A stretch of DNA of 64,000 nt from Arenibacter sp. P308M17. Its GTDB lineage: Bacteria; Bacteroidota; Bacteroidia; Flavobacteriales; Flavobacteriaceae. The notes under the pieces are model-generated. The model saw only the letters and a program-made list of their open reading frames with translations, did no database searches and had not been told where the DNA came from. The translations under genes and the position numbers were made by a program. The stretch lies in the NCBI RefSeq assembly GCF_003426735.1, contig NZ_QVON01000005.1, positions 124,001 through 188,000 on the forward strand. Direction: 5' to 3'. Every line of letters begins with the position of its first letter. The first letter of the stretch is position 1. This document shows, in pieces, positions 9,292 to 18,591 of this stretch.

Positions 9292-11928
9292 ATGGGATAT
9301 AGGAATTTTTGGGGTACTCTTTGCTTGCTTACAGGCATGCTACTTATTTTATTCTCCTGCGGATCTGAAGCCGAAGGACCCATAAAGGAACGTATTGTTA
9401 TGGATAACATTACATTGCCCAAGGGATTCGATATAAAAAAAATATACAGCCCCGAAGAGCATCATCAAGGTTCTTGGGTAAGCATAACCAAAGATGATCA
9501 TGGCAGGCTGTACACCTCCGATCAGTTTGGTTATTTATATCAAGTGACACTTCCCAGTGGGGCAAACAAACAAGATAGCGTGGTGGTCAAAAAACTGGAT
9601 ATAGGGATAGGCCTTGCGCAAGGATTGCTTTGGCATAAAGAAGTACTCTACGCCCTGGTCAATTCCAATGTCAACCGAGATTTACATATTCACAGCGGAT
9701 TTTATAAGATTACGGATTCCGACGGCAATGGGGAATTTGACAAGGTAGATACATTAAGGGTGTTTAAAGGTAGTTTTGGGGAGCATGGCCCACACAGTAT
9801 CGAACTGTCCCCTGATAAAAAATCCTTATATCTAGTGCTGGGGAATAGAATAGTAATCCCTGAGGGATTGGACAGTTATGTGCCGAAAGTTTGGGGTGAA
9901 GACAATATTTTGCCTGTTATTACAGATCCTAGCGGTCATGCCAATGAAGTGATGGCTCCTGGAGGCTGGGTGGCAAAAATTGATTTAAAAAGTGAAGAAT
10001 GGACCGTTCACAATGTAGGCATGCGGAATACCTATGATATTGCATTCAATCAGGACGGGGAACTTTTTGGGTTTGATTCCGATATGGAACTGGACTTGGG
10101 AATGCCTTGGTATAGGCCCATACGCCTTTGTCATTTTACAAGTGGCAGTGAGTTTGGATGGCGAAAAGGGACAGGGAAATTTCCAGCGGAATATCCCGAT
10201 AACCTTCCGGGAATAGCCAATTTGGGACAAGGTTCGCCTACCGGATTGATGAATGGGGAAGGTTTAAGGTTTCCGCCCTACTATCAAAACGGCCTATATC
10301 TTTTTGATTGGAGTTACGGTACCATGTATTTTGCAAGCCTTACGCCAAAAGGCAGTAGCTATTCCGTAGAAATAAAGGAATTTTTGTCGGGCGTACCCTT
10401 GCCATTGACCAATGGTGTCGTGGGCAATGATGGTTCCATGTATTTTCTCACTGGAGGTAGAAAGTTGGAATCGGCATTGTACAAGCTGACATACACAGGC
10501 GAAGCGGCTACCAAAATACGCGACCTTCCAGAAAATACCGAAGGTGCCACTGAAAGAGATCTGCGAAAGGAATTGGAAGTCCTTCATCTGCAAAGGGCAG
10601 CTGATAAAATGGATTTTATTTTGGAGAATTTGGATCACCCCGATCGGTTTACAAGATTTGCGGCACGGATTGCCATGGAGAATCAGGAATACGAGCTTTG
10701 GAAGGATGAAATTACCAACAAAACACCCCCATTAAAAACAATCGCCCTAGCTATATCCATTGCCCGTCATGGCGTTGATGTGGATAGATTAAGGGCACTT
10801 GATACATTGCTCAATATCCAGTGGACAACCTTGCCGGAATCGCAACAGGTCGATTTTATCAGGGCCATAGAATTGCTATTGATCAGAACCGGAGAAGAGA
10901 TACCGGAATCCGTGAAAAAACGATTGATCAATGTATTGATATCCGCTTATCCCCTTAGCGGCGATATCGTAAACAAGGAACTATGCAAAACGTTAAGCTT
11001 TTTGCAGGTACCCGCTATTATAGAACCTACGCTGGAAATGATGGAGCGGGATACCCTTATTACCGCTGAACAAAAAGCCAACTATTTATCCGGCGATATT
11101 TCCGGGAGAAATGAACAGTATGGGAGCGAAGTGGAGGAAATGCTTCAAAATATGCCGAATGCCCAACATATAAGTTATGCTAAAAGTCTTAGTGTACTAC
11201 AAAGGGGTTGGACGAGCGAGTTAAGAAAAAGATATTTTAATTGGTACAATAGGGCCTTAAAGAAATCGGGAGGTAAATCTTATGCCCAATATATCAGGAA
11301 AATTCAAGAAAAAGCGTTGGACTATGTTCCTATGGCCGAACGTCAATATTTTGAGGCTTTGGCTACCGAGGCCATTCTGGAGTCCAATAATTTAATGCAG
11401 GGCGTTGAGCAACCCAAAGGTCCTGGACAAAACTGGACCGTTGCTACTGTGAAATCTGCATATGCCAAAAATAAGGACAAGGTGAATTATGAAAATGGGC
11501 AGAATTTTTACAAGGCTTCACTTTGTGTTGGTTGTCATAGTGTTAAGGGAGTTGGGGGTAATTCTGGCCCTGAATTGACCCAGCTGGGTACCCGGTTTAC
11601 CATTTCTGATATGGCAGAAGCGATCATTGATCCATCGGGTACTATTTCCGATCGGTACCGCTTTACGGAATATCATTTGCCGGAAGGAAGGGTAGTAACA
11701 GGAAAACTAGTCAAAGAAACCAAAAGTGAACTAATAATAGGCACCAACGCATTTTCTCCAGATTTAACAACGATTATAAAAAAGAAGGATATCCTAAAAG
11801 AGGAAGAGTCTCCCATTTCACCAATGCCCCCGGGTCTGATCAATCGATTAAATGAAAAAGAGCTTAGTGATCTTTTGGCATTTTTAATTTCGGGAGGGGA
11901 TAAAAACCATAAAATTTACAATGAATAG
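9292..11928 (+). CDS. Secreted beta-propeller dehydrogenase-like protein with HEAT repeats and c-type cytochrome domain
   Basis: 878-residue lipoprotein (LILFSC23GS); the ATG at 9292 is preferred over one 81 bp upstream, which lies inside the repeat element and lacks a signal. The N-terminal ~430 residues resemble the six-bladed soluble-glucose-dehydrogenase/'putative membrane-bound dehydrogenase' propeller (LPKGFDIKKIYSPEEH, GHANEVMAPGGWV). A helical HEAT-like region follows. The C-terminus is a Pirellula/Verrucomicrobium-type haem domain with CVGCH (Cys745, Cys748, His749) and the downstream GGNSGPELTQLG. This architecture suggests oxidation of a sugar with electrons passed to the haem. The 3' end overlaps the DUF1080 frame, so the two are probably translated together. 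Substrate unknown. Confidence 0.88.
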   Translation: MGYRNFWGTLCLLTGMLLILFSCGSEAEGPIKERIVMDNITLPKGFDIKKIYSPEEHHQGSWVSITKDDHGRLYTSDQFGYLYQVTLPSGANKQDSVVVKKLDIGIGLAQGLLWHKEVLYALVNSNVNRDLHIHSGFYKITDSDGNGEFDKVDTLRVFKGSFGEHGPHSIELSPDKKSLYLVLGNRIVIPEGLDSYVPKVWGEDNILPVITDPSGHANEVMAPGGWVAKIDLKSEEWTVHNVGMRNTYDIAFNQDGELFGFDSDMELDLGMPWYRPIRLCHFTSGSEFGWRKGTGKFPAEYPDNLPGIANLGQGSPTGLMNGEGLRFPPYYQNGLYLFDWSYGTMYFASLTPKGSSYSVEIKEFLSGVPLPLTNGVVGNDGSMYFLTGGRKLESALYKLTYTGEAATKIRDLPENTEGATERDLRKELEVLHLQRAADKMDFILENLDHPDRFTRFAARIAMENQEYELWKDEITNKTPPLKTIALAISIARHGVDVDRLRALDTLLNIQWTTLPESQQVDFIRAIELLLIRTGEEIPESVKKRLINVLISAYPLSGDIVNKELCKTLSFLQVPAIIEPTLEMMERDTLITAEQKANYLSGDISGRNEQYGSEVEEMLQNMPNAQHISYAKSLSVLQRGWTSELRKRYFNWYNRALKKSGGKSYAQYIRKIQEKALDYVPMAERQYFEALATEAILESNNLMQGVEQPKGPGQNWTVATVKSAYAKNKDKVNYENGQNFYKASLCVGCHSVKGVGGNSGPELTQLGTRFTISDMAEAIIDPSGTISDRYRFTEYHLPEGRVVTGKLVKETKSELIIGTNAFSPDLTTIIKKKDILKEEESPISPMPPGLINRLNEKELSDLLAFLISGGDKNHKIYNE

Positions 11929-11953
11929 AAATAGTAGTTCCAAAGTATACTTT

Positions 11954-12637
11954 ATGAAAATTAACTTATTCTGTTTAGCAATTTGTCTAACTTTTTGTAC
12001 CTGCAGTGCACAAACAAAGAGTTCGGAAAAAATTTCCCTTTTCAACGGGAAAAATCTGGACAATTGGCGGGGAGATCCCCGTATTTGGTCCGTAGAGGAT
12101 GGTTGTATTGTAGGGCGGACAACCGATGAAAATCAGATTGAAAAGAATACCTTTTTAATCTATGAAAATCCTTTTTCAGATTTTGAACTTACGTTTCAAT
12201 ACAAAATAATTGGGGGCAACAGTGGTGTTCAGTACCGTTCAAAAGTCATGGATGAAGATTTGTTCATTGTAGGGGGGTATCAGGCAGATATGGAATCGGG
12301 AATCCAACATTCGGGAATATTATATGAAGAAAAGGGCAGGGGCATTTTGGCAAAAAGAGGTGAAGCGGTTATTTTGGATGAAAAGGGCCATAAAACTGTA
12401 GATCAATTTGCAAATAGTGAAGGTATTCAGAACCATATCAAGAGCGAACAATGGAACACGTATAGAATCCTTGCCCAAAAAGACCATTTGCAACACTTTA
12501 TTAACGGACATAAAACTATTGATGTTGTGGATAAGGAAATGGGAAAAAAATCCGCTTCGGGAATAATTGCCCTGCAAGTGCACAAAGGACCCAATATGGA
12601 GGTTTTTTATAAGGATATTAGGATAATGAAAAAGTAA
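11954..12637 (+). CDS. DUF1080 (3-keto-disaccharide hydrolase-like) secreted protein
   Basis: 227 residues from the preferred ATG, with a signal peptide ending near CTCSAQT; an in-frame ATG at 11921 would overlap the preceding cytochrome gene by 8 bp. The mature protein is a DUF1080 concanavalin-like jelly-roll: SLFNGKNLDNWRG, GGNSGVQYRSKV, and WNTYRILAQKDHLQHFINGH near the end are the family hallmarks. Characterised DUF1080 proteins act on 3-keto-glycosides, cleaving or hydrating the product made by Gfo/Idh/MocA oxidoreductases. Placement between a cytochrome-linked dehydrogenase and sulfatases, in the same PUL as a Tat-exported Gfo/Idh/MocA enzyme, fits that role but does not prove it. Confidence 0.87.
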   Translation: MKINLFCLAICLTFCTCSAQTKSSEKISLFNGKNLDNWRGDPRIWSVEDGCIVGRTTDENQIEKNTFLIYENPFSDFELTFQYKIIGGNSGVQYRSKVMDEDLFIVGGYQADMESGIQHSGILYEEKGRGILAKRGEAVILDEKGHKTVDQFANSEGIQNHIKSEQWNTYRILAQKDHLQHFINGHKTIDVVDKEMGKKSASGIIALQVHKGPNMEVFYKDIRIMKK

Positions 12638-12644
12638 GGATGAC

Positions 12645-14135
12645 ATGTTGGAAACAAGGGACAAGGTTGCTTTAAAAATAAAGACCGTACTGCTTTTTGT
12701 CCTGGCAATTTGTTCAGGTCTTCTTTTGGGCAGCAGTTCTTCCAATCCTAAGGAATTGGTAAGACCAAATGTCCTATTTGTTGTTTTTGATGACTTAAAC
12801 GATTGGGAAGGCTGTATGTTCGGCCATCCCCAAAGCATTACCCCCAATATTGATCGTTTGGCGGCAAAAGGAGTATTATTCAGCAATGCCCATAGTGTAG
12901 CCACTATGTGCTGCCCATCAAGGACTTCTGTAATAACGGGGTTAAGACCTACTACAACAGGGGTTTACAATAATACGGATACACCATTGGAGCTTTATGA
13001 AAGTAAAAGAACCCTTAATAGGCATTTTAAGGAGAACGGATATTTTGTGGCAGGGGCAGGTAAGATTTTGCACAAGTTCCATTATGGAAAAACCGATTGG
13101 CATGAATTTGTGGGCAGACATCGGGACGAAGGTATAGTAGGTAACCGCGAGAACCCTGAAAAGGAAAATATAACCCAAATGGGCGGAAGCATTGCCTGGG
13201 GACCATTTTCTTCCCCAGATTCGTTAACGTTCGATGGCAGAACCGTTGATTGGGTCAAGGAAAGGATTGCCCGGGACCATGAAAAACCATTCTTTTTGGC
13301 CTGTGGCATTTACCGCCCCCATATACCTTGGTTTGTGCCAAAAAAATATTTTGATCAGCATCCCCTACAAGGGGTAATGCTACCCTTGGTAAAAGAAAAT
13401 GATTTGGACGATGTGCCCCTATCCGGCAAAAATGTGGCGTATTCTACCTCTAATTTTGGTGATGGGGACGACCTGCACAATACAGATGGGAATTATGAAC
13501 ATGAAGCCATTAAAAAGAAGGATTTATGGCATGAAGCCGTTCAAGCTTATCTCGCTTCGGTAAGTTATGCCGATGCTCAGTTTGGTCGGTTGCTTGATGC
13601 GTTGGAGAACAGTAAATATGCCGATAATACCATTATTGTGCTATGGAGCGATCATGGTTGGCAGCTCGGGCAAAAGGAACATTGGAGAAAGGCCACCTTA
13701 TGGGAAGAAGTAACCAGGGTTCCCCTAATAATTTATGACCCTAAAAATATAGCGAAGGGCAATTGTGGGCAAGCCGTTAGTCTTCTGGATATTTATCCCA
13801 CCTTGATTGAACTGTGCGGTTTGCCGCAAATTGGGGAATTGGAAGGAGAAAGCCTTCTTCCGCAATTAATCGATCCCAAAACTAAAAGAACCAGTCCGGC
13901 TATTTCAAGTTTAACGCCCAATTTTCATTCGATTAGGGATGACCGGTTTAGATATATTTCCTATGGTAATGGAGAAGAGGAGTTGTATGACCATGAAACA
14001 GATCCGAATGAGTGGATAAATATTGCCCACGATGAAAATTATCAAGAAGTAAAGCAAAGGCTTAAAATCTTTGTACCAACGAACGCCAGGAAACCCGTCA
14101 AAGGAATATATAACAAACGTAATCAGGATAAATAG
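12645..14135 (+). CDS. S1-family sulfatase, iduronate-2-sulfatase-like
   Basis: 496-residue secreted sulfatase with an N-terminal hydrophobic segment (residues ~13-32). FDDLNDWEGC carries the metal-binding aspartates. The formylglycine site is MCCPSRTSVITG, where Cys89 (two before Pro91) is the modified residue. The segments YRPHIPW, LWSDHGWQLGQKEHW and LYDHETDPNEW are typical of the iduronate-2-sulfatase-like S1 group. It starts 7 bp after the DUF1080 stop, so the genes are translationally close. It resembles the sulfatase at 23511, which suggests two paralogues acting on related sulfate esters of a uronic acid. This substrate is inference from family similarity. Confidence 0.94.
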   Translation: MLETRDKVALKIKTVLLFVLAICSGLLLGSSSSNPKELVRPNVLFVVFDDLNDWEGCMFGHPQSITPNIDRLAAKGVLFSNAHSVATMCCPSRTSVITGLRPTTTGVYNNTDTPLELYESKRTLNRHFKENGYFVAGAGKILHKFHYGKTDWHEFVGRHRDEGIVGNRENPEKENITQMGGSIAWGPFSSPDSLTFDGRTVDWVKERIARDHEKPFFLACGIYRPHIPWFVPKKYFDQHPLQGVMLPLVKENDLDDVPLSGKNVAYSTSNFGDGDDLHNTDGNYEHEAIKKKDLWHEAVQAYLASVSYADAQFGRLLDALENSKYADNTIIVLWSDHGWQLGQKEHWRKATLWEEVTRVPLIIYDPKNIAKGNCGQAVSLLDIYPTLIELCGLPQIGELEGESLLPQLIDPKTKRTSPAISSLTPNFHSIRDDRFRYISYGNGEEELYDHETDPNEWINIAHDENYQEVKQRLKIFVPTNARKPVKGIYNKRNQDK

Positions 14136-14139
14136 TGTT

Positions 14140-15714
14140 ATGAAATTAAGAAGGACAAATTACCTATTGGGAGTCGGTGTGTTGTTATTATTGAGTGCCT
14201 GTATGGGGCTGACCCCGGAGAAGAAAGAAAAACAAAAAAGCCCCAATATTATTTTCATTCTAACGGATGATCAGGGTTGGACACATACTTCGCACCGGGC
14301 AGATCCCAATATTCCCGAATCTAAAAGTGACTATTATGAAACCCCGAACATGGATATACTGGCCCGATCAGGGGTGTTGTTTACAAATGGCTATGCACCA
14401 AACCCCATCTGTTCCCCATCGCGCAACAGTTTAATGTTTGGTCAGAACGCGGCTAGGCACATTTACAATAAAGATGCTGACTGGTATAAGAAAACAACCA
14501 ATTGGCTTACTATTCCAAGGGCTATTAAAAAAGCTGATTCTACATATAGAACGGCTCATTTTGGCAAGTGGCACATTGCCATGGAACCCAAGGATGCCGG
14601 TTTCGATTACGATGATGGAATGACCTCCAATAACGGAGGTGAAATTTTTGGGAATGGGTTCTTAAATATCAAAGAGTATACAAAGGCCGCCGATAATTAC
14701 ATGAAAGCCAATAAGGTGGAAAATCCTTCCAATGCAAAAAAGGTAGGTAAGCCAAGTGGGCATTGGGAAGATGAAAATGCCAAGGATATTTTCGGAATAA
14801 CAGGTCGTGCAAAAGATTTTATGAAAGAGAGTATTGCAAAAGGGAAACCTTTTTATGTTCAGCTTTCACACTATGCCGTTCATCTTTCTTTGGTTTCACA
14901 AAAAGAAACGTATGAATATTTTAAGAATAAAAAACCGGGAGATCTACATACCAATCCGGAATTTGGGGCCATGCTGAAAGATTTGGATACCGGTGTGGGA
15001 CTGATTATGGACTTTGTTAAGGAGATGGGGATCGAAGACAACACATACATCTTTTTAATGGGAGACAATGGAGGACGCCTATCGCTAAACCAAATTGCCG
15101 TAGTGGATGAAAACAAGGAATTGGTAAATGCCTATTATTCAACACAGCACAACAGAAATGCTCCCCTTCGTGACGGGAAACACTCCTTTTATGAAGGTGG
15201 TTTAAGAGTTCCTTTTATAGCTGTGGGTCCTGGAATAAAAGCAAATAGGGTCAGCAGCACTCCGGTAACCGGCTTGGATTTTTTACCGACGTTTACGGAA
15301 CTCGCCGGGGGTAATGTTGCTATGCCAGAGGCAATTGACGGAGGAAATATGCTTCCCCTACTTCTAGATGAAAATGTGGAAAAAGTAAGACGTAACAGCG
15401 AATATTTGATATTTCACCAGGGGTCGCACCGCAAACCACGGACTGCCGTACGGAAAGGCAATTATAAACTGATTAAATATTGGTCCCAGGAGACGAAATA
15501 TCAGAACACGCCCAAAGTTGAGCTTTTCAACATAGCCGAAGATTTGGGCGAAACCACGAACATAATCGAAAAATATCCTGAAATAGCAAAAGAACTGGAA
15601 ACAGCACTAAACAAGTTCCTGACCAAAACAAATGCGGAAACCGGAATACGGAATATTGAAGGAGCATACTATCGCTTATTGGACGACCTGAAGATATCAT
15701 CGGACGACGAATAA
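14140..15714 (+). CDS. S1-family sulfatase lipoprotein
   Basis: 524-residue sulfatase. The ATG here lies 4 bp after the preceding stop and gives a lipoprotein signal (LLLSAC21MG); a longer frame beginning inside the previous gene is rejected. Metal-binding aspartates are in ILTDDQGWTH (43-44), the formylglycine site is ICSPSRNS with Cys91, and HFGKWHIA, LMGDNGGR and FYEGGLRVPF follow in the expected order. The long insert before the first DNG region and the absence of an LTGR sequence after the active site (here LMFGQNAAR) set it apart from the other sulfatases in the locus. It is therefore likely to have a different positional specificity. Confidence 0.94.
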   Translation: MKLRRTNYLLGVGVLLLLSACMGLTPEKKEKQKSPNIIFILTDDQGWTHTSHRADPNIPESKSDYYETPNMDILARSGVLFTNGYAPNPICSPSRNSLMFGQNAARHIYNKDADWYKKTTNWLTIPRAIKKADSTYRTAHFGKWHIAMEPKDAGFDYDDGMTSNNGGEIFGNGFLNIKEYTKAADNYMKANKVENPSNAKKVGKPSGHWEDENAKDIFGITGRAKDFMKESIAKGKPFYVQLSHYAVHLSLVSQKETYEYFKNKKPGDLHTNPEFGAMLKDLDTGVGLIMDFVKEMGIEDNTYIFLMGDNGGRLSLNQIAVVDENKELVNAYYSTQHNRNAPLRDGKHSFYEGGLRVPFIAVGPGIKANRVSSTPVTGLDFLPTFTELAGGNVAMPEAIDGGNMLPLLLDENVEKVRRNSEYLIFHQGSHRKPRTAVRKGNYKLIKYWSQETKYQNTPKVELFNIAEDLGETTNIIEKYPEIAKELETALNKFLTKTNAETGIRNIEGAYYRLLDDLKISSDDE

Positions 15715-15803
15715 GGGTAAGAAGGTTTGTAATGTAATTGTAATACCATTTCTTTTAGGAGCATAAAAATCAGGGAAAATCAATTGATCTGCAAGTACAT
15801 GCC

Positions 15804-17054
15804 ATGAGTAAAAATGAAACAATGGGTAAAAAATCTGGAAATCTAGTAGTCGTTTTTCTATTTCTGCTTATCATCACTGCTTGTGCTAGTCCACAAAGTA
15901 AAGTCTTGATCGTTTCCAATGAGAATGAATTTAAGTCCGCGATTCATAAAATTTCTGCGGGCGATACCCTGATTGTTAAGAATGGCACGTATTTTAATTG
16001 GTCCGTTTTAGCACCACTCCATGGAACTCCAAGCAATTTGATCACCATTCGTCCGGAGAAAAAGGATGGCGTAATTTTTTCGACTTCGAAAACTGCCGAT
16101 AAACCCATATTTAAGCTAAGTGGAAGTAATTTTATTTTCAAGGGATTTGTTTTTAAGGATATCGTTTTTCGTAAATCGATTGTGGAACTTAACGGTACCC
16201 GTAACGCTCGGATTACAAATTGTCAATTTCAGGATATTACCGGAGATGGTCGGGAACGAAGGATATTTATTTTAAATGGAGCCTCGGATAATAATGAGAT
16301 TGACCACTGTTTGTTTAAAAACAATGATAGGGTACAAACCCTTACAATTAGGGTTTCACCAGGCCAAGTTCCAAGATACACCCATATTCACCATAATATT
16401 TTTAAAAATTTGAATTTAAAAGCAGGAGGTGAAGGTTCCGAAACCCTTCAGGTGGCCCAAACAGGAAATCATAATGATTTTGAGGAATTGGGTTTGAATA
16501 CTTTGGTAGAGTATAATCATTTTGAAAATATAAGAGGGGACGCGGAGACGGTGAGCAATAAGAGCAATTATAATATGTACCAGCATAATACCTTTATCAA
16601 CACAAATCAATTTGTACTGCGCGGGGGGCATTATTGTACTGTTGTCAATAATACATTTAGCAATTCCAATGGACCGGCCATTCGGATCTATGGATCTAAA
16701 CATAGGATTGAAAAAAATATCATTAAAAACCCATCTGGGAATGGTATTACTATCTGTTACGGCATGGGATCCGGAATTCATGCCAAAACACTCCGTATCA
16801 CTACAACGGATTGTATAGTTAAAAATAACATTATAGACCACGCTGGTGGATATGGCATTTTTTTGGGTGAAGGCAAGGGGACGGATTATTCCGATCATAA
16901 AAATAGGGCACTTTGGAATACAGGTGCCATACAGAATATTCCGGCTTCGGGAAATATCATTTCCTCCAATAGCATTATAAATTCAACGAAAAAACCAATT
17001 GAGCTTGCCGGATCAATAAATAATAGGATAGAAGACAATCGGTATAAGGAATAA
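15804..17054 (+). CDS. PL6-type polysaccharide lyase (alginate lyase / chondroitinase B family)
   Basis: 416-residue lipoprotein (IITAC27AS) with a right-handed parallel beta-helix. The family PL6 catalytic pair is visible: Lys253 in VSNKSNYNMYQHNTF and Arg273 in FVLRGGHYC, spaced 20 residues, close to the Lys/Arg spacing of chondroitinase B. Repeated N-x-F rungs (HHNIF, YNHF, NNTF) support the helix. PL6 enzymes cleave uronate linkages by beta-elimination, leaving a 4,5-unsaturated uronate. Known PL6 activities are alginate and dermatan sulfate. Five sulfatases around it favour a sulfated glycan rather than alginate. An internal ATG six codons downstream is an equally possible start. Confidence 0.9.
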   Translation: MSKNETMGKKSGNLVVVFLFLLIITACASPQSKVLIVSNENEFKSAIHKISAGDTLIVKNGTYFNWSVLAPLHGTPSNLITIRPEKKDGVIFSTSKTADKPIFKLSGSNFIFKGFVFKDIVFRKSIVELNGTRNARITNCQFQDITGDGRERRIFILNGASDNNEIDHCLFKNNDRVQTLTIRVSPGQVPRYTHIHHNIFKNLNLKAGGEGSETLQVAQTGNHNDFEELGLNTLVEYNHFENIRGDAETVSNKSNYNMYQHNTFINTNQFVLRGGHYCTVVNNTFSNSNGPAIRIYGSKHRIEKNIIKNPSGNGITICYGMGSGIHAKTLRITTTDCIVKNNIIDHAGGYGIFLGEGKGTDYSDHKNRALWNTGAIQNIPASGNIISSNSIINSTKKPIELAGSINNRIEDNRYKE

Positions 17055-17155
17055 AACCAACAATTAAATAGTGAAATAGAAATACAGATCTGGAATTGGA
17101 ATTCATGCCCAAGGATTTTTATACCGGATTAAGAACGATTAAAAATCTCAAAACA

Positions 17156-18544
17156 ATGATGTCTAGAAGTACTTTCATACGGAAAACCTCGGCCGGCTTC
17201 TCAGCTATAATGGTGGCTCCTGGCCTATGGTCCTTTGTCCCTTCAAAGGGAAAGAAACACCCGTACAAATTTAAGTCGTACAGACCAGGACGTTTTTTGG
17301 CCCCCGTTACCTGCGTTACACCAGATGATGGTTTTTATATCCATACATTTTATGACATTGTACCCTGGAGTCCCGATCAAAAATTATTGACCGTCACAAA
17401 ATTACCTTATCAAGGTAAAGCCCCTATCTGGGGAGATACGGCGGAAGTATGTGTAATTGATCTTGAAAATGAGACCATTCAAACCGTTTATGAGACTAAG
17501 GCCTGGTCATTTCAATTGGGGGCCAATGTGCAATGGGGAGCAACATCCAATAGATATCTGTATTGTAACGACCTTATCGATGGTAGGCCGGTCTGTGTCC
17601 GTATCGACTTGCAAACAGGGGTTGCCAAAGCTTTTTCCGGTTCGAAATATGATATTTCCCCAGACGAAAAATCTATAATAAGTCCCAACCTTCTAACCAT
17701 GAACATCCATCAATATGGGTATGCCGTACCGGACAGGGTATTGGGCCGGCCGGAAACATTTACTACAGAGGCTATTGCCGGTGAAGGTTTGTGGAGGACG
17801 GATCTGGATACCAATGAAACAAAATTATTGGTAGGGTTTAACAAGTTTCTAGAACGGGTGGAAGGGTCAGAAGACGATAGGGCCTATTACGGCAAATGCA
17901 TTCCCTATCTTTTTCACTCCAAATACAACAAACAGAACACACGTATACTGCAAGTCTATAGGGGGCTGGTCAATAATGAGGGGAGGGATGCATCCTTATT
18001 TTCCTTAAACATGGATGGAAGTAATCTGAAACAATGCCTTACCCGGGAGCAATGGAATCAAAAGGCCCGTTTCGGTGGTGCGGGCAACCATCCCAACTGG
18101 CATCCGGATGGGGAGCATATTATTATGAACTGTATACCTAGATGGATGGGGCATGAAGATATGTTGTTCTGCCAATTTAAATACGATGGGTCGGATTTTA
18201 AGGTGCTTTCCGAAATGCACTTAGGTAGTGGGCACCCCAGCGTCAATGCCGATTCAACCTATTTATTGGCCGATACCTATCCCAAACAAAAATGGATTCC
18301 TTCCCCAAAAGGGGAGGTCCCTATCCGACTATTGGATCTTAATACGGACGAGGAACAAATGATTTGTTCCGTTTCCACGGATGTGGGCAATAATGGCAAG
18401 GCATATAAAAAAGGGGAAACGGGAAGCCATTACAAATTAGACCCCCATCCGGTCTGGAGCCATAACTATAAAAAGGTTTGTTTTAATGGTGCACCCAAAG
18501 GGAAAAGACAAGTGTTTATTGCCGATTTGGAGGGAATTATCTAA
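17156..18544 (+). CDS. Secreted beta-propeller protein related to oligogalacturonate lyases (PL22-like)
   Basis: 462 residues from the ATG-ATG pair used here; the frame is open further upstream. The N-terminus SRSTFIRKTSAGFSAIM looks like a degenerate Tat/Sec signal of the type common in Bacteroidota. The body is a TolB-like propeller with blades ending in 'SPDQKLL', 'SPDEKSI', 'HPDGEHIIMN' and 'WSHNYKKVCFN'. Several histidines in blade loops (GNHPNWHPDG, GSGHPSVN, DPHPVWSH) recall the metal-binding and catalytic histidines of oligogalacturonate lyases. It sits between PL6 and GH88, where an exo-acting oligouronate lyase would fit. Family assignment is moderate; it could be a non-enzymatic propeller. 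Confidence 0.68.
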   Translation: MMSRSTFIRKTSAGFSAIMVAPGLWSFVPSKGKKHPYKFKSYRPGRFLAPVTCVTPDDGFYIHTFYDIVPWSPDQKLLTVTKLPYQGKAPIWGDTAEVCVIDLENETIQTVYETKAWSFQLGANVQWGATSNRYLYCNDLIDGRPVCVRIDLQTGVAKAFSGSKYDISPDEKSIISPNLLTMNIHQYGYAVPDRVLGRPETFTTEAIAGEGLWRTDLDTNETKLLVGFNKFLERVEGSEDDRAYYGKCIPYLFHSKYNKQNTRILQVYRGLVNNEGRDASLFSLNMDGSNLKQCLTREQWNQKARFGGAGNHPNWHPDGEHIIMNCIPRWMGHEDMLFCQFKYDGSDFKVLSEMHLGSGHPSVNADSTYLLADTYPKQKWIPSPKGEVPIRLLDLNTDEEQMICSVSTDVGNNGKAYKKGETGSHYKLDPHPVWSHNYKKVCFNGAPKGKRQVFIADLEGII

Positions 18545-18591
18545 ACAGTTTCTAAGTTGATGACAAAACTGGAAATAATATTAAAATAAAA

